Source of the DNA: Patescibacteria group bacterium
Lineage (GTDB): Bacteria; Patescibacteriota; UBA1384; CAILIB01
DNA length: 11,671 bases
Reading direction: 5' to 3'
NCBI GenBank assembly: GCA_022842085.1
Contig: JALHQF010000004.1
Location: forward strand, 9,044-20,714
Shown here: positions 10,217 to 11,671 of the stretch, one piece after another
Layout: every line of letters begins with the position of its first letter
Numbering within the stretch: the stretch's first letter is position 1
Program-made: the position numbers and the translations under genes
The notes under the pieces: generated by a model
Told to the model about the DNA's origin: nothing
The model's database searches: none
What the model saw: the letters and a program-made list of their open reading frames with translations, nothing else

Positions 10217-11671
10217 ATGTCGATCCAACTGCCGCTTGCGGATCCTAAAACACTTCGAGCACTCAGCTTTGCTGAGTGTGATGGGCTTGCTCAAGCGCTG
10301 CGTCAAGAGATTCTTACTGCCGTGGCAAAGAATGCGGGCCACCTTGGCAGCAACCTTGGTGCAGTGGAGCTTAGCATTGCACTTCACCGCGTATTCGACT
10401 CCCCAAGTGACCCGCTCATCTGGGATACTGGCCATCAAGCCTACACCCACAAGCTCCTTACAGGGAGAGGACTAGAGACCCTTCGCCAAAAGGGTGGAGT
10501 AACTGGCTACCCAAGCAGTGCCGAGAGTGAGCATGATTTTGTTGAGAGTAGTCACGCTGGTACGGCTATTGGGTACGTCTCGGGATTAACCCGCGCCGCT
10601 CTCCTAACGGGATCAGGTGCGAGGCCGGTGGCAGTGGTAGGAGACGGCTCGCTCACAGTGGGCGTTGCACTTGAGGCAATCCAGCATGTCGCGCACGAAC
10701 AGCTTCCGGTTCGTATCGTGCTCAACGACAACGGGAGATCGTATGCGCCGAGTATTCTACCGCAGCTTGCCAGTATGGAGGCGTACTGCGCTTCGCTTGG
10801 GGTTTCCTACCTTGGTCCGGTGGATGGGCACAATCTCAAGGCCCTCGAAGCTGCTCTTAAAGAGCTACGTGATGTGGCAAGGCCAACGATCCTGCACGTA
10901 CGAACTCAGAAAGGAAAGGGCTACCAGCAGGCTGAGCAGGAGCTTGATCGACACTTTCATGACGCGCCAGCCTTTGATGTGCAGCAGGGTCCGCCTGAGC
11001 CAGAGGTGAGCGGCTTTACCAAGGTCTTTTCGGATACACTCGTGCGACTTGGTGCAACGCATCCGGAGCTGGTAGCGATCTCAGCAGCCATGGTCGGGCC
11101 TACAGGCCTTGCGGCATTCCAGCGGGCCTACCCCGAGCGGTGTATAGACACTGGCATTGCCGAGCAGCAAGCGGTGGTGCATGCGGCCGGCTTAGCTATG
11201 GCCGGCATGCGACCGGTTGTTGCTATCTACAGCACATTTCTCAATCGTGCCTGGGACCAAGTGGTGTATGAAGTTGCGCTGCACAAGCTTCCAGTAGTTT
11301 TTGTGGTTGACCGTGCTGGTGTAACGGGGCCAGATGGAGCGAGTCACCACGGGATGTACGACATGGCGATTCTAAGTAAGGTTCCAGGTATGCGGGTTTT
11401 AGCACCTGCCTGTAGAACTGATTTGGTAGCAATGCTAGAGCACGTGCTTGCTAGCCCAGCGGGGCCAGTGGCTATCCGTTTTCCTAGGGGAGATGAGCTG
11501 CAAGACCTTGGCGCGGGAAGTGGTGTGCTGGCACGCAAGGTCCTTGAGGGGAAGCGAGGGGTGGTCGTATCGCTTGGGCGCATGAGCGGAGTTGTGTATC
11601 CGGTAGCAAAAGCCCTTGGCTACACCTTGTGGGATGCTCGCACACTTCCCCTTGATCCGAGAATGCTTGAA
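10217..11671 (+). CDS. dxs: 1-deoxy-D-xylulose-5-phosphate synthase (3' end outside window)
   Basis: DXS condenses pyruvate with glyceraldehyde 3-phosphate, using thiamine diphosphate, as the first step of the MEP isoprenoid pathway. The frame is open from ATG 10217 to the window edge: 485 residues. His42 lies in NAGHLGSNLG, and the thiamine diphosphate motif runs from GDG (142-144) to NDN (170-172). GPVDGH is at 200-205, the catalytic glutamate is probably Glu316 (GIAEQQ), DRAG is at 365-368 and the phosphate-binding RFPRG at 421-425. Motifs such as NDNGRSYAP, AMVGPTGL and YSTFLNRAWDQ resemble actinobacterial DXS. The segment between NDN and GPVDGH is about 45 residues shorter than I recall for the family. 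The linker between the first two domains is also short. The residue after Glu316-Gln317 is Gln where most DXS have His. The C-terminal domain is mostly outside. Confidence 0.93.
   Translation, partial: MSIQLPLADPKTLRALSFAECDGLAQALRQEILTAVAKNAGHLGSNLGAVELSIALHRVFDSPSDPLIWDTGHQAYTHKLLTGRGLETLRQKGGVTGYPSSAESEHDFVESSHAGTAIGYVSGLTRAALLTGSGARPVAVVGDGSLTVGVALEAIQHVAHEQLPVRIVLNDNGRSYAPSILPQLASMEAYCASLGVSYLGPVDGHNLKALEAALKELRDVARPTILHVRTQKGKGYQQAEQELDRHFHDAPAFDVQQGPPEPEVSGFTKVFSDTLVRLGATHPELVAISAAMVGPTGLAAFQRAYPERCIDTGIAEQQAVVHAAGLAMAGMRPVVAIYSTFLNRAWDQVVYEVALHKLPVVFVVDRAGVTGPDGASHHGMYDMAILSKVPGMRVLAPACRTDLVAMLEHVLASPAGPVAIRFPRGDELQDLGAGSGVLARKVLEGKRGVVVSLGRMSGVVYPVAKALGYTLWDARTLPLDPRMLE

Noticed and set aside
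1..11671. CRISPR array, insertion sequence or phage genes
   Set aside because: No regularly spaced direct repeats, transposase motifs or phage structural genes were seen; apart from the unknown first gene the content is housekeeping.

Overview
This window holds the chromosomal replication-origin neighbourhood of a bacterium. An rpmH-rnpA-yidC unit on the minus strand diverges from dnaA, and dnaA is followed by an origin-like intergenic stretch, dnaN and recF. Base composition is moderately GC-rich by eye, and TGA is used as a stop (dnaN ends in TGA). Several traits fit a reduced or early-branching lineage such as Patescibacteria (Candidate Phyla Radiation): a lone pilB, a short YidC, very tight gene packing and shortened proteins. 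The dxs resembles actinobacterial DXS in its motifs. No marker here fixes the phylum, so this placement is inference.

Layout. From 1 to 1214 is the 3' end of an unrecognised membrane protein, followed on the same strand by a pilB/gspE-type ATPase (1225-2739). A sanA/ydcF-like gene (2729-3331, minus) converges on it with an 11-bp overlap. The stretch 3332-3700 has no gene but is rich in inverted repeats, and it carries a plus-strand terminator that no plus-strand gene nearby explains. A minus-strand unit then runs rpmH (5176-4997), rnpA (4992-4672), yidC (4660-3866), tRNA-Ser(CGA) (3858-3769) and a 23-bp hairpin whose stem starts on the last base of the tRNA. On the plus strand come dnaA (5299-6669), an origin-like region (6670-6950), dnaN (6951-8060), recF (8057-9079) and a small nucleotidyltransferase (9086-9535). 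A HAD-family nucleotidase-like gene (9546-10163, minus) diverges from dxs (10217 to the window edge, plus).

The most general signal concerns expression. Genes that head a transcription unit (pilB, sanA-like, HAD, dxs) have no Shine-Dalgarno sequence. Each instead carries an extended -10 element, TGG followed by a TANNNT-like hexamer, that ends 6-7 nt before the start codon. Transcription would then begin at or next to the start codon, so these mRNAs should be leaderless. Genes inside units (yidC, the nucleotidyltransferase) do have Shine-Dalgarno-like sequences, or overlap or abut the gene before (recF, rnpA). rpmH has the same promoter motif 21 nt upstream.

Other points of interest: a PilB with no cysteine and without the usual zinc-binding loop; a DXS that appears to lack a loop of about 45 residues; a bacterial origin with DnaA boxes on both sides of dnaA and a DnaA-trio-like element; a tRNA gene fused to a protein operon and its terminator; and overlapping divergent promoters around a perfect 14-bp palindrome.
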